A DNA stretch of 64,000 bases, taken from contig NZ_JACHMN010000003.1 of the NCBI RefSeq assembly GCF_014204945.1, positions 1,922,001 through 1,986,000 of the forward strand, read 5' to 3'. Under the pieces are notes generated by a model that saw only the letters and a program-made list of their open reading frames with translations, searched no databases and was not told the DNA's origin. The DNA comes from Allocatelliglobosispora scoriae (lineage in GTDB: Bacteria; Actinomycetota; Actinomycetes; Mycobacteriales; Micromonosporaceae). Made by a program: the position numbers and the translations under genes. Positions 1-8,770 of the stretch are shown here, piece by piece (the first letter of the stretch is position 1; every line of letters starts with the position of its first letter).

Positions 1-50
1 ACGGATCGCTGTCCCCAGCACAGGTCCGCGTCCTTGGTCGCATTCGACAT
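1..50 (-). CDS. 5' end of an unidentified gene, cut by the window start
   Basis: An ATG at position 50 on the minus strand is preceded by a good ribosome binding site (GGAGG, about 58-62, 7-base spacer) and opens a frame running off the window. Only 16 residues are visible, starting MSNATKDADLCWGQ. They match nothing I recognise. The good start signal is the only support. Confidence 0.45.
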   Translation of the reverse strand, partial: MSNATKDADLCWGQRS

Positions 51-157
51 CGTGAATCCTCCACCCGTATTGAACAGCCCCGATGAATCGTTGCGCGAAC
101 GGCAACGGGGCGACAGCGGGTGGCGGTGGCAGGTTGCGGACGCGGAGGCGGTGTCCG

Positions 158-2467
158 CTACCTGCCAGGCGGAGCGAGGGCGGCGATGCGGGCGCGCAGG
201 GCGTCCGCCTCCCCACGGCCGAGCTGATCGAAGACCTCGACCGCCCGCTGCCAGGCGGCCCGGGCGGCGGTGCGGTCCCCGGCACCCTCGTGCGCGTCGC
301 CGAGGTGCACCAGCACGTCCGCCTCGTTGAAGAGGTCGCCCGCCTCCCGGTAGAGGCGCAGCGACCGCTCCAGGCACGCCACCGCCTCGACGTGGTCGCC
401 GAGGTGATGGTGGGCGAAGCCGATGCTGTCCCAGATCGCCGCCTGCCCGTAGGCGTCGTCGAGCTGCTGGTTGAGCTCCAGCGCCTCCCCGCAGTGGCGC
501 AGCGCGGCCGGGTAGTCGCCGAGCTGCGCGTAGCCCCAGCCGAGCGCGTTGAGGACACGAGCCAGTCCGACCCGGTGGCCCGCTCGCCGATAGAGGTCGG
601 CCGCGCGCAGCCGGTGCTCCTGCGACTCCAGCGGGTTCCCGCGGAGCTCCGACAGCCAGGAGAGGCCGAAGGCGGAGTGCGCCTGCCCGAGCAGGTCGCC
701 GAGGCGGTCATAGCCCTCGATCGCCCGCTGGTAGTGCCGCAGCGCCTCGTCGTACCGGCTGAGCTGGGCATATCCCCGGCCGAGCAGGCGGTCGGCGTAG
801 GCGGCGCCCCGCTCGTCGCCGAGCCGGTCCGCCGCGCGCAGGGCCGCGTGCTCCACGGTGATCCAGTCCCACCAGTGGCCCTGGTGATCCAGGAAGTCGA
901 CCAGGCTCCAGGCGAGCTGCCAGACGTGCCGGTCCAGGCCCGCCGACTCGGCCCGGGCGACGGCGGCGAGCAGCACCGGGTGCTCCGCGGTGAACCACGC
1001 GAACGCCTGGTCGCGGTCGGCGAGCTCCAACGGCACCGCGGTCGGGTCGGCGGTGAGCGGTGTGATCGGATCGCGGTGCGGTTCGATCAGGAGTGCCGCG
1101 GTGCAGGCGATGCCGAGGTAGTGGTCGAGCATGCGGCGGGTCGCGGCGTCCCGGTCCGCCTCCTCCTCCGTCTCGATCAGCAACTCCACGGAGTAGGCGC
1201 GCAGCAGGTCGTGCATGGCGTACCGGCCGGGGGTGTGTTCGGCGAGGAGATGGGCGCGCGTGAGCTCGGCCAGGAGGCGGCGTGCTCGCGTCGGCGGCTC
1301 GCCGGTGAGCGCGCCCACGACCGCCGCGGCGAGGTCCGGCTCGGGGTGCGCGCCGCAGAGGCGGAACAGCCGGGCGGCGCCCGGTGTGAGTGTGCGGTAG
1401 GACCACGACAGCACCGCTCGCACGGCCGGGAACCCCTCAAGCTGGTCGGTGGCGTCGCGCAGCTCGGTCGCGATCGCAGCCAGGGGAAACGCCGGATAGG
1501 TCGCCGCCCGCGCGGTGACCACGGCGAGCGCGAGCGGGAGCCCGGCCGAGAGGGCCACGATCTCGTCGACCGCCTCCGGGTAGGCCGCCGCGCGGTCCGC
1601 ACCGATCCGTCTCGCGATCAGGTCCCGGGCGTCGTCGGCGTCGAGCAGGCTCACCGGGATCGGTTCGGCGCCCTCGATCGCGACGAGGTCCTGCAGCTGA
1701 TCCCGGCTGGTCACCATGACGCGGCAGTCCGGCGCGCCCGGCAGCAGCGGTCGGACGTGGTCCGCGTCGCGGGCGTTGTCGAGGACGATCAGCATCCGCC
1801 GATCCGCGACCAGGCTGCGATAGAGGTCGATCCGGGCCTCGAGGTCGGCCGGGATCCGGTCGCCGGGCACCCCCAGCCCGGTGAGGAAACCGCGCAGCGC
1901 GGTGGCGGGGGACAGGGCGTCGCTGCCGTGGTAACCGTGCAGGTTGACATAGAGCTGCCCGTCCGGGAACGACGCCCGGGCACCGTGCGCCCAGTGCAGG
2001 GCCAGCGCCGTCTTGCCGACCCCCGCCGTGCCGGAGACGGCGCAGATCGCGACGTCGCGGGCGGACGGACCGGGGGAGGGCAGCAGCTGGTCCAGCCGCT
2101 TGAGCTCGATGCCCCGGCCGACGAACCCGGCCACGCTCCCGGGCAGCTGGGCGGGGCGCGCGAGGACCGACTCCGGGCCGGTGCCCGGCGGGCTCACCGG
2201 CCCGGCCGCGGGAACGGTGCCCGCCACCGGGTTCTCCGGTCGGGCGGCGGCGCAGAACCGGTCGCGCTGCTCGCCCTCGAGCTCGAGGGCGTCGGCGAGC
2301 AGGCCCACCGTGGTCAGCCGGGGCAGTGCGATGCGGCCGGCCTCGATGTCGCGGAGCTGCCGGGAGCTGATGCCGGCCCGCTGCGCCAACTGGTCCTGTG
2401 TGGACGCCGATCTGAGTCGGTGAAGCCGCACCAACTGCCCGAACGTCTCTCCCCCGACCACGGACAA
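158..2467 (-). CDS. XRE-HTH / NB-ARC ATPase / TPR transcriptional regulator (769 aa)
   Basis: Large signal-transduction ATPase of a kind common in actinomycetes. Residues about 8-60 form an XRE-type helix-turn-helix (QDQLAQRAGISSRQLRDIE). Residues about 115-400 are an NB-ARC/STAND ATPase with Walker A GTAGVGKT (146-153) and a Walker B-like LIVLDNA. The C-terminal third is a run of TPR repeats (for example ALRHYQRAIEGYDRLGDLLG). It resembles the ATPase and TPR parts of AfsR-type regulators, but the SARP DNA-binding and BTAD domains are replaced by the XRE domain. The start is a TTG without a strong ribosome binding site; an in-frame GTG lies two codons later. It flanks the biosynthetic cluster and could regulate it, but that is inference. 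The ligand is unknown. Confidence 0.85.
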   Translation of the reverse strand: MSVVGGETFGQLVRLHRLRSASTQDQLAQRAGISSRQLRDIEAGRIALPRLTTVGLLADALELEGEQRDRFCAAARPENPVAGTVPAAGPVSPPGTGPESVLARPAQLPGSVAGFVGRGIELKRLDQLLPSPGPSARDVAICAVSGTAGVGKTALALHWAHGARASFPDGQLYVNLHGYHGSDALSPATALRGFLTGLGVPGDRIPADLEARIDLYRSLVADRRMLIVLDNARDADHVRPLLPGAPDCRVMVTSRDQLQDLVAIEGAEPIPVSLLDADDARDLIARRIGADRAAAYPEAVDEIVALSAGLPLALAVVTARAATYPAFPLAAIATELRDATDQLEGFPAVRAVLSWSYRTLTPGAARLFRLCGAHPEPDLAAAVVGALTGEPPTRARRLLAELTRAHLLAEHTPGRYAMHDLLRAYSVELLIETEEEADRDAATRRMLDHYLGIACTAALLIEPHRDPITPLTADPTAVPLELADRDQAFAWFTAEHPVLLAAVARAESAGLDRHVWQLAWSLVDFLDHQGHWWDWITVEHAALRAADRLGDERGAAYADRLLGRGYAQLSRYDEALRHYQRAIEGYDRLGDLLGQAHSAFGLSWLSELRGNPLESQEHRLRAADLYRRAGHRVGLARVLNALGWGYAQLGDYPAALRHCGEALELNQQLDDAYGQAAIWDSIGFAHHHLGDHVEAVACLERSLRLYREAGDLFNEADVLVHLGDAHEGAGDRTAARAAWQRAVEVFDQLGRGEADALRARIAALAPPGR

Positions 2468-2601
2468 AACCTAGCAAGGCGAAAGGTTCCGCTCAATCTC
2501 CGGTAGAACTCCTGTTGCCCTCATCACCGTCCTTCAATGCACAAACGAGAAGCCAAGCCGCACCGTCCGCGAACAGGTGGTGGCGGCTCGGCTGCCTCAT
2601 C

Positions 2602-2853
2602 TCAGCGGGAGTGGCGCAGCAGGATCACCGCCAGCTCCGATCCGTGCGGGCCGAGCTGGCTGAACCGCCGGGCGGTTGCGAGCTCGTGGTCGTGGGCGAA
2701 GCCGGAGCGCCCGCAGGCGACCCGCGCCTGCTGCACCTGCTGGGCGAGTTCGAGCCGCTCCCGGATCAGCCTGATCAGTTGCAGGTCGATGCGGTCCAGG
2801 CGGCCCTGCAGGGAGGTGACGAGCTCGGGCTCGGCCACCGTCTCGGATGCCAT
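2602..2853 (-). CDS. small AroQ-fold (chorismate mutase-like) protein (83 aa)
   Basis: Its ATG overlaps the stop of the upstream PhzE-like gene (TGATG), so the two are translationally coupled. The sequence has the first helix typical of AroQ-family enzymes (RLDRIDLQLIRLIRERLELAQQVQQAR, residues about 18-44), and its 83-residue length fits a minimal AroQ domain. The family includes chorismate mutase, isochorismate-pyruvate lyase (PchB) and 4-amino-4-deoxychorismate mutase (PapB). The usual second-helix motif with Lys and PVxDxxRE is not recognisable; the region reads CGRSGFAHDHELATARR, so the reaction may differ or be lost. Coupling to an ADIC-forming enzyme makes a chorismate-derived substrate likely. 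Which one cannot be told from sequence. Confidence 0.7.
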   Translation of the reverse strand: MASETVAEPELVTSLQGRLDRIDLQLIRLIRERLELAQQVQQARVACGRSGFAHDHELATARRFSQLGPHGSELAVILLRHSR

Positions 2854-4724
2854 CAGGGTGCCAGCAGGGTGCCGACGTGGCGCCCGAGCAGGTGCAGGCC
2901 GTCGGCGGAGAGAATGGATTCCGGATGGAACTGGAAGGATCGGAAGTTCGGGCCGTGCATGGCGAAGACCTCCTTGGTCGCCGGGTCGCGGCTGACCATC
3001 ACGGTCCCCAGGCGGTCGGTGTCGGCCTGGGCGACGAATGTGTTGTAGAAACCGACCGTCGCCGTCTCGTCGAAGATCTCGATCGTGCGCTGGCGGCCTT
3101 GCTGCGTGTGTTCGAGTCGGACCAGTGGCAGGCCCAGGTGGTGGCTGAGGATCTGGTGGCCGAGGCACACGGCCAGCAGCGGCCGCTGCGACGCGTAGAT
3201 CTGCGCGGCCAGCGTCCGCAGCCGGGCGATCTTGGGATCGTCCCCGTCGCGTGGGTCACCGGGCCCGGGACCGAGCACGACCAGGTCCCAGCCGTCGGTC
3301 CGGCTCACCTCGCGATAGGTGCGCACGGTCACGTCGTGGCCGAGGTGGCGCAGCTGGACGGCGAACATGTCGGTGAAGGTGTCCTCGGCGTCGATCACGA
3401 GGGTGCGCCAGGTCGGCGGCTTGCGAGCCGGCCGTCGTCCCAGCCAGAACGGCGCCAGGTCCGCGTTGCGTCCCTCCAACTGGGCCTCGATCGCTGCGTC
3501 GACCGCAGGCACGGCCACGGGGGTACGCGCGGCCGCACGCTCGCCCGAGAGCGCGGCGAGCATGCCCGCCACCTTGGCATGGGTCTCCAGGACCTCGGTG
3601 GCCGGATCCGAGTGGCGGACCAGCGTGGCGCCGACGCTCAGCGTGAGGTCGCCGTCGGCGGTGATGTCGGCCGTGCGGATCACGATCGCCGCGTCGAGCC
3701 GGCGATTCGGCTCGACCAGGGCGATGACGCCGCTGTAGTAGCCGCGGCCGGTGGGCTCGCGGCGGTGGATGACCCGGCAGGCGTTCTCCACGGGGCTGCC
3801 GGTGACGGTGGGTGCGAGCAGCGTCTCGCGCAGGATCGCGGGCAGGGGCTGCTTGCTGGTGCCGCTGATGTGGTATTCGGTGTGCGCCAGCCGGGCCATC
3901 TGCCGCAGCCGGGGCCCGATGACGGTGCCGCCCTCGTCGCAGATGCGCGCCATCATCTTGAGTTCCTCGTCGAGCACCATGTAGAGCTCGTCGGTCTCCT
4001 TGCGGTCGTCGAGGAACGCCTGCAGCCCGGCGGGGTCCGGCTCGCCGGCCGGGTACCGGTAGGTCCCGCTGATCGGGTTCATGGTGACCAGGTCGCCGTC
4101 GACGCGCAGGTGGCTCTCCGGCGAGGCGCCGACGAGGGTCCGCCCGCCGAAGCTGACGAGAAACGTCCAGTAGGTGCCGTGCTCCTGGCGCAGCAACCGT
4201 TGGAAAATAGTCAGCGCCGTCGACGGGGAATAATCCGCTAGACATCCGTGATATGAACGCTTGATAACAAAGTTTGAACCTTCTCCGGCGCCGATTTCCT
4301 GGTCGATGATCTCGCGGACGGATGCGGCGTAGGCGGCGTCGGAAATATCGAACTCACCGTCGGCCAGAGACACCTCGGTGTTGGGCATGGCGGCGATGAA
4401 TGAATCAAGAGGAATCGCGATTCGATCAGTGATTTCGATCGTCACGATAGGTTCGCCGTCGTCGTGGCAGGCGTAGCCGCGCTCGGTGATCTGCCGGTAG
4501 GGAAGCAGCACCAGAGCGGCATCGTCGCTCTTCATCGCGGTTTCGAGGGTGTGGCTCTCGACAGGTGTGCCCAGGATGAGCTCGACCGTGTCCGGATCGG
4601 TCTCCGGTCGGTAGAGCAGTGCGCAGGCCGCCGCATCAGGGCTGTCCAATGCGGATGAATGTAGGTTGCGCAGTTGTGAAATCAGGTTGTGCGTCGACAC
4701 CCGGGCGGGCGGTTTAAGTCGCAT
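2853..4724 (-). CDS. phzE: PhzE-like 2-amino-2-deoxyisochorismate (ADIC) synthase, fused synthase and glutamine amidotransferase (623 aa)
   Basis: Chorismate-utilising domain (about 90-400) followed by a class I glutamine amidotransferase domain (about 430-620). The amidotransferase nucleophile is Cys520 (AVCLGHQ), with His600/Glu602 (FQFHPES) completing the triad. GPGPGDP and the overall order match PhzE rather than TrpE/TrpG pairs. PhzE makes ADIC from chorismate and glutamine. A PhzD-like isochorismatase and an EntA/DhbA-like dehydrogenase in the divergent operon would carry ADIC to 3-hydroxyanthranilate, as in caboxamycin and nataxazole pathways. I chose the ATG at 4724 because GGAGGAG sits 8 bases upstream; an earlier TTG at 4757 lacks a ribosome binding site. 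It heads a two-gene operon with the AroQ-like gene. Confidence 0.9.
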   Translation of the reverse strand: MRLKPPARVSTHNLISQLRNLHSSALDSPDAAACALLYRPETDPDTVELILGTPVESHTLETAMKSDDAALVLLPYRQITERGYACHDDGEPIVTIEITDRIAIPLDSFIAAMPNTEVSLADGEFDISDAAYAASVREIIDQEIGAGEGSNFVIKRSYHGCLADYSPSTALTIFQRLLRQEHGTYWTFLVSFGGRTLVGASPESHLRVDGDLVTMNPISGTYRYPAGEPDPAGLQAFLDDRKETDELYMVLDEELKMMARICDEGGTVIGPRLRQMARLAHTEYHISGTSKQPLPAILRETLLAPTVTGSPVENACRVIHRREPTGRGYYSGVIALVEPNRRLDAAIVIRTADITADGDLTLSVGATLVRHSDPATEVLETHAKVAGMLAALSGERAAARTPVAVPAVDAAIEAQLEGRNADLAPFWLGRRPARKPPTWRTLVIDAEDTFTDMFAVQLRHLGHDVTVRTYREVSRTDGWDLVVLGPGPGDPRDGDDPKIARLRTLAAQIYASQRPLLAVCLGHQILSHHLGLPLVRLEHTQQGRQRTIEIFDETATVGFYNTFVAQADTDRLGTVMVSRDPATKEVFAMHGPNFRSFQFHPESILSADGLHLLGRHVGTLLAP

Positions 4725-4900
4725 TGCGTCTAGCTCCTCCCACGTGAACGCTGGCAACTATGGCACCGGAGAAGTGACATCGGCAACTACTCGTCCAATG
4801 CGGACGGCTACTCAATCGAGTAGTGCTGCGGGTAGGGATTCGCTGCTAGCGTCCGAGACCGAACTCGCCGAAACGGGATTTGCGAAAGCGAGGAATTGTC
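4725..4900. promoter_or_regulatory. divergent promoter region of the two core biosynthetic operons
   Basis: This 176-bp interval separates the PhzE-like operon (minus) from the aspartokinase-led operon (plus). It holds three CTACTC half-sites: direct copies at 4788-4793 and 4808-4813 (20 bp apart, about two helical turns), and an inverted copy at 4818-4823. The last two form the dyad CTACTCAATCGAGTAG (4808-4823). This is a good candidate operator for coordinated control of both operons. The binding protein is unknown. Confidence 0.55.
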
Positions 4901-6139
4901 TTGGGCAACTTGGTGCAGAAGTTCGGCGGATCGTCGCTGGGCGACATCGATCTGGTGAGCCGCGCCGCGCGGATCGTCGAGGCGGCCTACCGCCGGGGCG
5001 ACCGCGTGGTCGTGGTCGTGTCCGCCCGCGGCGACACCACCGACGATCTGCTGGCGCTGGCGGAGCAGACCTCACCCGAGCGGCCGGCTCGCGAGATCGA
5101 CCAGCTGCTCGCCACGGGGGAGACCGCGTCGGCGGCGCTGATGGCGCTCGCCCTGCACGCGATCGGCGTCCCGGCGGTCTCCCTGACCGGTGCGCAGGCC
5201 GGCATCACCGCGGCCGGTCCGCACGGTGCGGGCGTGATCGCCGAGGTGGACCCGGCGCCGCTGACGGCGTTGCTGGACCGCGGCAACGTGGCCGTGGTCG
5301 CCGGATTCCAGGGCGTCGACCCGTTCGGCAACGTGCTCACCCTCGGCCGGGGCGGTTCGGACACGACCGCGGTGGCCCTGGCCGCGGGCCTCGCCGCCCG
5401 CTGCGAGATCTACACCGACGTCGAGGGCATCTTCACCGGCGATCCGCGCCTGGTGCCCGATGCCCGGCTGCTGCCCGTGATCACCGCACCGGTGATGGCC
5501 GAGATGGCGTTCGCGGGCGCTCGGGTCATGCACTCGCGTGCCGTGGAGCTGGCCGCTCTGACCAATGTGGAGCTGCACGTGCGCAGCAGCGCCTCGGACG
5601 CGCCCGGCACGACCGTGGCGAGCGGTCCGCAGGAGCTGATGGAGATCCGCGGTGCGGTCATCGCCATCACCCACGACGCACAGGTCGCCCGGGTGCTCAT
5701 CCAGGCACACGCCGACCTGGCGCGGGAGGTGTTCGACATCCTGGCGTCGCTGGGCGTGCCCGCTGATCTGGTGGCGCGCTCGGGCAGCGGCGAGGCGGAG
5801 TTCCGGATGGGATTCACCATGCCCGCCACGGGCAGCGAGCTGGTCCGCACGGCGCTGGAGCGGGCAGCCGCGGCGCACGGCGGCCGGGTCGAGGTCTCGA
5901 CCGACGTCGGCAAGGTGTCGCTGGTCGGCACCGGCATGCTCAACCGCCCCGAGCTCACCGCCCGCATGCTCGCGGTGCTGGCCGGGGCACAGATTCCGAC
6001 CAGCTGGGTGTCGGCCACCCAGCTGCGCACCTCCGTCACCGTGCCGCACGGACGCCTGTCCGAAGCGGTGGTTCTGCTGCACAAGGAGTTCGAGTTGCAA
6101 CGCGACGACTACGACATCGTGGCACTGGTCGCGCCATGA
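4901..6139 (+). CDS. aspartokinase, pathway-dedicated (412 aa)
   Basis: Amino-acid kinase domain (about 1-245) beginning with the family signature KFGGSS, with FTGDPRLVPDA in the aspartate-binding half. Two C-terminal ACT regions (about 260-410) follow. Aspartokinase phosphorylates aspartate, the first step to aspartate-4-semialdehyde, a substrate of the GriI-type aldolase encoded next. A dedicated copy heading this operon would boost that precursor, as in grixazone-type clusters. No semialdehyde dehydrogenase lies in the window, so that step must come from primary metabolism. I set the start at a TTG (4901) with AGGA 6 bases upstream; an alternative TTG at 4880 lacks such a site. The stop overlaps the next ATG (ATGA). 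Confidence 0.92.
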   Translation: MGNLVQKFGGSSLGDIDLVSRAARIVEAAYRRGDRVVVVVSARGDTTDDLLALAEQTSPERPAREIDQLLATGETASAALMALALHAIGVPAVSLTGAQAGITAAGPHGAGVIAEVDPAPLTALLDRGNVAVVAGFQGVDPFGNVLTLGRGGSDTTAVALAAGLAARCEIYTDVEGIFTGDPRLVPDARLLPVITAPVMAEMAFAGARVMHSRAVELAALTNVELHVRSSASDAPGTTVASGPQELMEIRGAVIAITHDAQVARVLIQAHADLAREVFDILASLGVPADLVARSGSGEAEFRMGFTMPATGSELVRTALERAAAAHGGRVEVSTDVGKVSLVGTGMLNRPELTARMLAVLAGAQIPTSWVSATQLRTSVTVPHGRLSEAVVLLHKEFELQRDDYDIVALVAP

Positions 6140-6909
6140 GCGGCCGCGACCTGCGCCTGCGGAGGCTTTTCCGCAACGGCCCGCGCCTGCTGGTGGTCCC
6201 CCTCGACCACGCGGTCACCGACGGTCCGATCCCGACGAGCGGCGGCATCGGTGCGCTCGTCGCCCAGCTGGCCGACAACGGCGCCGACGCCATCGTCCTG
6301 CACAAGGGCGGTGTGGGGCGTATCGACCCGAGTGCCTTCGGCGAGGCGGCCCTGATCGTGCACCTGAGCGCCAGCACCCGTTTCGCGCCCGACCCGGACG
6401 CGAAATACCTGGTCGCCAGCGTCGAGGAGGCGCTGCGCGTCGGTGCCGACGCGGTCAGCGTGCACGTCAACCTGGGCTCGCACGACGAGCGCCAGCAGAT
6501 CGCCGACTTCGCCGCGACCGCCGAGGCCTGCGACCGGTGGGGCCTGCCGCTGCTGGCCATGATCTACCCGCGCGGTCCGCGGATCGACAATCCGCGGGAT
6601 CCGGAGCTGATCGCGCACGCCGCGACGCTCGCCTCGGATCTCGGCGCGGACATCGTCAAGACGCCCTACACCGGCGACGTGCTGACCATGGCCGATGTCG
6701 TGGCCGGCAGTCCGATTCCGCTCATCGTCGCCGGGGGCTCCCGGCTCTCCGGTACGGGTGACGTGCTGTCGCTGGTCGACGACGTGCTCGCCGCCGGAAC
6801 GGCCGGACTGGCGATGGGCCGCAACATCTTCGAGGCTCCCGATCCCGGCGAGCTCACCCGACTCATCGCCCAACAGGTCCACCGTGTACGAGAGGAAGTA
6901 CTGACATGA
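6136..6909 (+). CDS. griI: GriI-like class I aldolase (DhnA family) for 3,4-AHBA formation (257 aa)
   Basis: DeoC/DhnA-family TIM-barrel aldolase. Lys175 in DIVKTPYTG is the expected Schiff-base lysine, and LDHAVTDGP (about 23-31) matches the family's N-terminal active-site segment. Family members include archaeal AroA' and GriI. GriI joins aspartate-4-semialdehyde with dihydroxyacetone phosphate to give a C7 amino keto-sugar phosphate. The flanking aspartokinase and GriH-like cyclase make the GriI role far more likely than a role in primary shikimate metabolism. Both junctions are ATGA overlaps, implying coupled translation. Confidence 0.9.
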   Translation: MSGRDLRLRRLFRNGPRLLVVPLDHAVTDGPIPTSGGIGALVAQLADNGADAIVLHKGGVGRIDPSAFGEAALIVHLSASTRFAPDPDAKYLVASVEEALRVGADAVSVHVNLGSHDERQQIADFAATAEACDRWGLPLLAMIYPRGPRIDNPRDPELIAHAATLASDLGADIVKTPYTGDVLTMADVVAGSPIPLIVAGGSRLSGTGDVLSLVDDVLAAGTAGLAMGRNIFEAPDPGELTRLIAQQVHRVREEVLT

Positions 6910-8006
6910 AGGTGTGCTGGCTGGATGTCCGCAATCTGCCGGACGGAGTACGCGAGGCCGTCATCGAGGAGGCGATCCATCAGCGGATCGACGCGATCGT
7001 GGCGAGCAACGCGGAGCACCTGACCGCCATCCCGCCGACCGTGCGCCGGGTCCTGTGGCCCCGCGACGGCCGGCTGCCCGAGGAGCTCGGCGGCGTCGAC
7101 GTGGTGCTCGTCGACGCGACGACCGGTGTCCCGGCCACCTACGGCAGCCGGACCGACGTGCAGTACGGCCAGTTCGTCGAGGTGACCGACGCGACGAGCC
7201 TGGAGCGGGCCAACACCGCCGCGCGGACGCAGCCGTGGTCGGTCATCCGGTTCCGGGACCCCACCAAGATCCCGCTGGAGATCGTGCTGGCGGCGGCGTA
7301 CAAGGCCGACGGTGTCATCATCACCGAGGTCGCCGACCTCGAGGAGGCCGAGATCGTCTTCGGTGTGCTCGAGCACGGCTCCGACGGTGTGCTGCTGGCG
7401 CCGAAGGGCGTCGGCGAGGCGACGAAGCTGCGCGCGGTCGCCACCGGCGGCATCGGCGAGCTGGCACTCGTCGAGCTCGAGGTGACCGGCACCGAGCACA
7501 TCGGCATGGGCGAGCGGGCCTGCGTCGACACCTGCTCGCACTTCCGCGAGGACGAGGGCATCCTCGTCGGCTCGCACTCCAAGGGCATGATCCTGTGCTG
7601 CAGCGAGACGCACCCGCTGCCCTACATGCCGACGCGGCCGTTCCGGGTCAACGCCGGTGCGATCCACTCCTACACCATGTCGGCGGAGGGGCGCACGCAC
7701 TACCTCAGCGAGCTCAAGGCCGGCAGCAAGGTGCAGGCCGTGGACGCCAAGGGCCAGACCCGGCTGGTGACGGTCGGCCGGGTGAAGATGGAGACTCGGC
7801 CGCTGCTCTCCATCGACGCCGTCTCCCCGGACGGGCGGCACGTCAACATCATCGTGCAGGACGACTGGCACGTGCGCGTCCTGGGCCCCGGCGGTGTCGT
7901 GCTCAACACGACCGAGCTGCGCCCCGGCGACAAGGTGCTGGGCTATCTGCCGACCGAGGACCGCCACGTCGGCTACCCGATCGACGAGTTCTGCATCGAA
8001 AGCTGA
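6906..8006 (+). CDS. griH: GriH-like 3-amino-4-hydroxybenzoate synthase (DHQ synthase II family) (366 aa)
   Basis: Full-length member of the 3-dehydroquinate synthase II family, recognised by VIRFRDPTKIPLE (about 108-120), ERACVDTCSHFREDEGILVGS (about 200-220) and RPFRVNAGAIHSY (about 242-254). Archaeal members make 3-dehydroquinate. GriH and NspH instead cyclise and aromatise the GriI product to 3-amino-4-hydroxybenzoate. Gene order aspartokinase-GriI-GriH supports the second role. It overlaps the aldolase gene by 4 bases and is followed by the amidohydrolase after only 5 bases. Confidence 0.9.
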   Translation: MKVCWLDVRNLPDGVREAVIEEAIHQRIDAIVASNAEHLTAIPPTVRRVLWPRDGRLPEELGGVDVVLVDATTGVPATYGSRTDVQYGQFVEVTDATSLERANTAARTQPWSVIRFRDPTKIPLEIVLAAAYKADGVIITEVADLEEAEIVFGVLEHGSDGVLLAPKGVGEATKLRAVATGGIGELALVELEVTGTEHIGMGERACVDTCSHFREDEGILVGSHSKGMILCCSETHPLPYMPTRPFRVNAGAIHSYTMSAEGRTHYLSELKAGSKVQAVDAKGQTRLVTVGRVKMETRPLLSIDAVSPDGRHVNIIVQDDWHVRVLGPGGVVLNTTELRPGDKVLGYLPTEDRHVGYPIDEFCIES

Positions 8007-8011
8007 CGAGG

Positions 8012-8770
8012 ATGACCCGGATCATCGATTTCCATGCCCGGCTGGGGGCGGGACCGGCAGCACTGTCCCGCCTCTACGCCGCGATGGACCGCCACGGCAT
8101 CAATGCCGCTGCCGTGGCGGCCGGCGGCATCCTGCCGCCGGAGGTGCTGTCGCGACAACTGATCGACGGCAGCCACGTCACGACGGAGCCGGACAACGAC
8201 GCGGTCCTCGCCGCGGCGGAGGTCTCGGCCGGGCGGCTGATCCCGGTCTACTTCGCCAACCCGCACACGGGTACCGGTGACTACACGGCTCGGGCCGGGC
8301 GGTTCCGCGGCCTGGAGCTGTCGCCGGCCGTGCACGGCGTACCGCTGACCGATCCGATCACCGACGACTTCGTGCAGGTCGCCTGGCGCAACGGGCACTC
8401 GGTCTACATCGTGTGCATCATCCGGCCGGGATGCGGTGTCGCGGACCTGGCCGACCTCGCCAAACGCCATCCGGAGACCAATTTCGTACTCGGACACGGC
8501 GGCGCGAGCGCCATCGACTTCTACGGCGTCAACCTGATCGAACCCCACCCCAACATCCTGTTCGAGACCTCGGGCGGCTACTCCAGCGTGCTCGGCTACG
8601 CGCTGCGCACGCTGGGCCCGGGCCGGATCCTGTTCGGCACCGAGCACCCGCTGCAGGATCCCGGACTGGAACTGGCCAAGTTCGCCGCGCTGGGGCTGGC
8701 CGAGGCGGACTGGCACCAGATCGCCGAGGCCAACGCGGTGCGACTGCTGAAAGAAGGCGACCATGAGTGA
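8012..8770 (+). CDS. amidohydrolase-superfamily enzyme, candidate benzoxazole-forming cyclase (252 aa)
   Basis: Compact amidohydrolase-2-type TIM barrel with an N-terminal metal motif DFH (Asp6, His8), a second histidine in LGHGG (His162) and FGTEHPLQDP near the C-terminus. Where the family often has an Asp (G-S/T-D), this protein has Glu211 followed by His212. In caboxamycin, nataxazole, A33853 and closoxazole biosynthesis an amidohydrolase relative closes the oxazole ring of ortho-aminophenol acids activated by an adenylating ligase. Here the ligase is the next gene and overlaps this one by 8 bases. Benzoxazole formation is therefore the favoured role. Decarboxylation or simple hydrolysis are alternatives. 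Confidence 0.8.
   Translation: MTRIIDFHARLGAGPAALSRLYAAMDRHGINAAAVAAGGILPPEVLSRQLIDGSHVTTEPDNDAVLAAAEVSAGRLIPVYFANPHTGTGDYTARAGRFRGLELSPAVHGVPLTDPITDDFVQVAWRNGHSVYIVCIIRPGCGVADLADLAKRHPETNFVLGHGGASAIDFYGVNLIEPHPNILFETSGGYSSVLGYALRTLGPGRILFGTEHPLQDPGLELAKFAALGLAEADWHQIAEANAVRLLKEGDHE

Noticed and set aside
83-2506. 807-residue plus-strand reading frame opposite the XRE/NB-ARC/TPR regulator
   Set aside because: It is an antisense shadow of a high-GC gene: low-complexity composition rich in Arg, Val, Gly and Glu, without recognisable domains, while the minus-strand frame has clear motifs.
4901-8006. 3,5-AHBA (rifamycin/ansamycin type) starter-unit genes
   Set aside because: No aminoDAHP synthase, AHBA synthase or related kinase is present. 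The aldolase and cyclase belong to the GriI/GriH type that leads to the 3,4-isomer.
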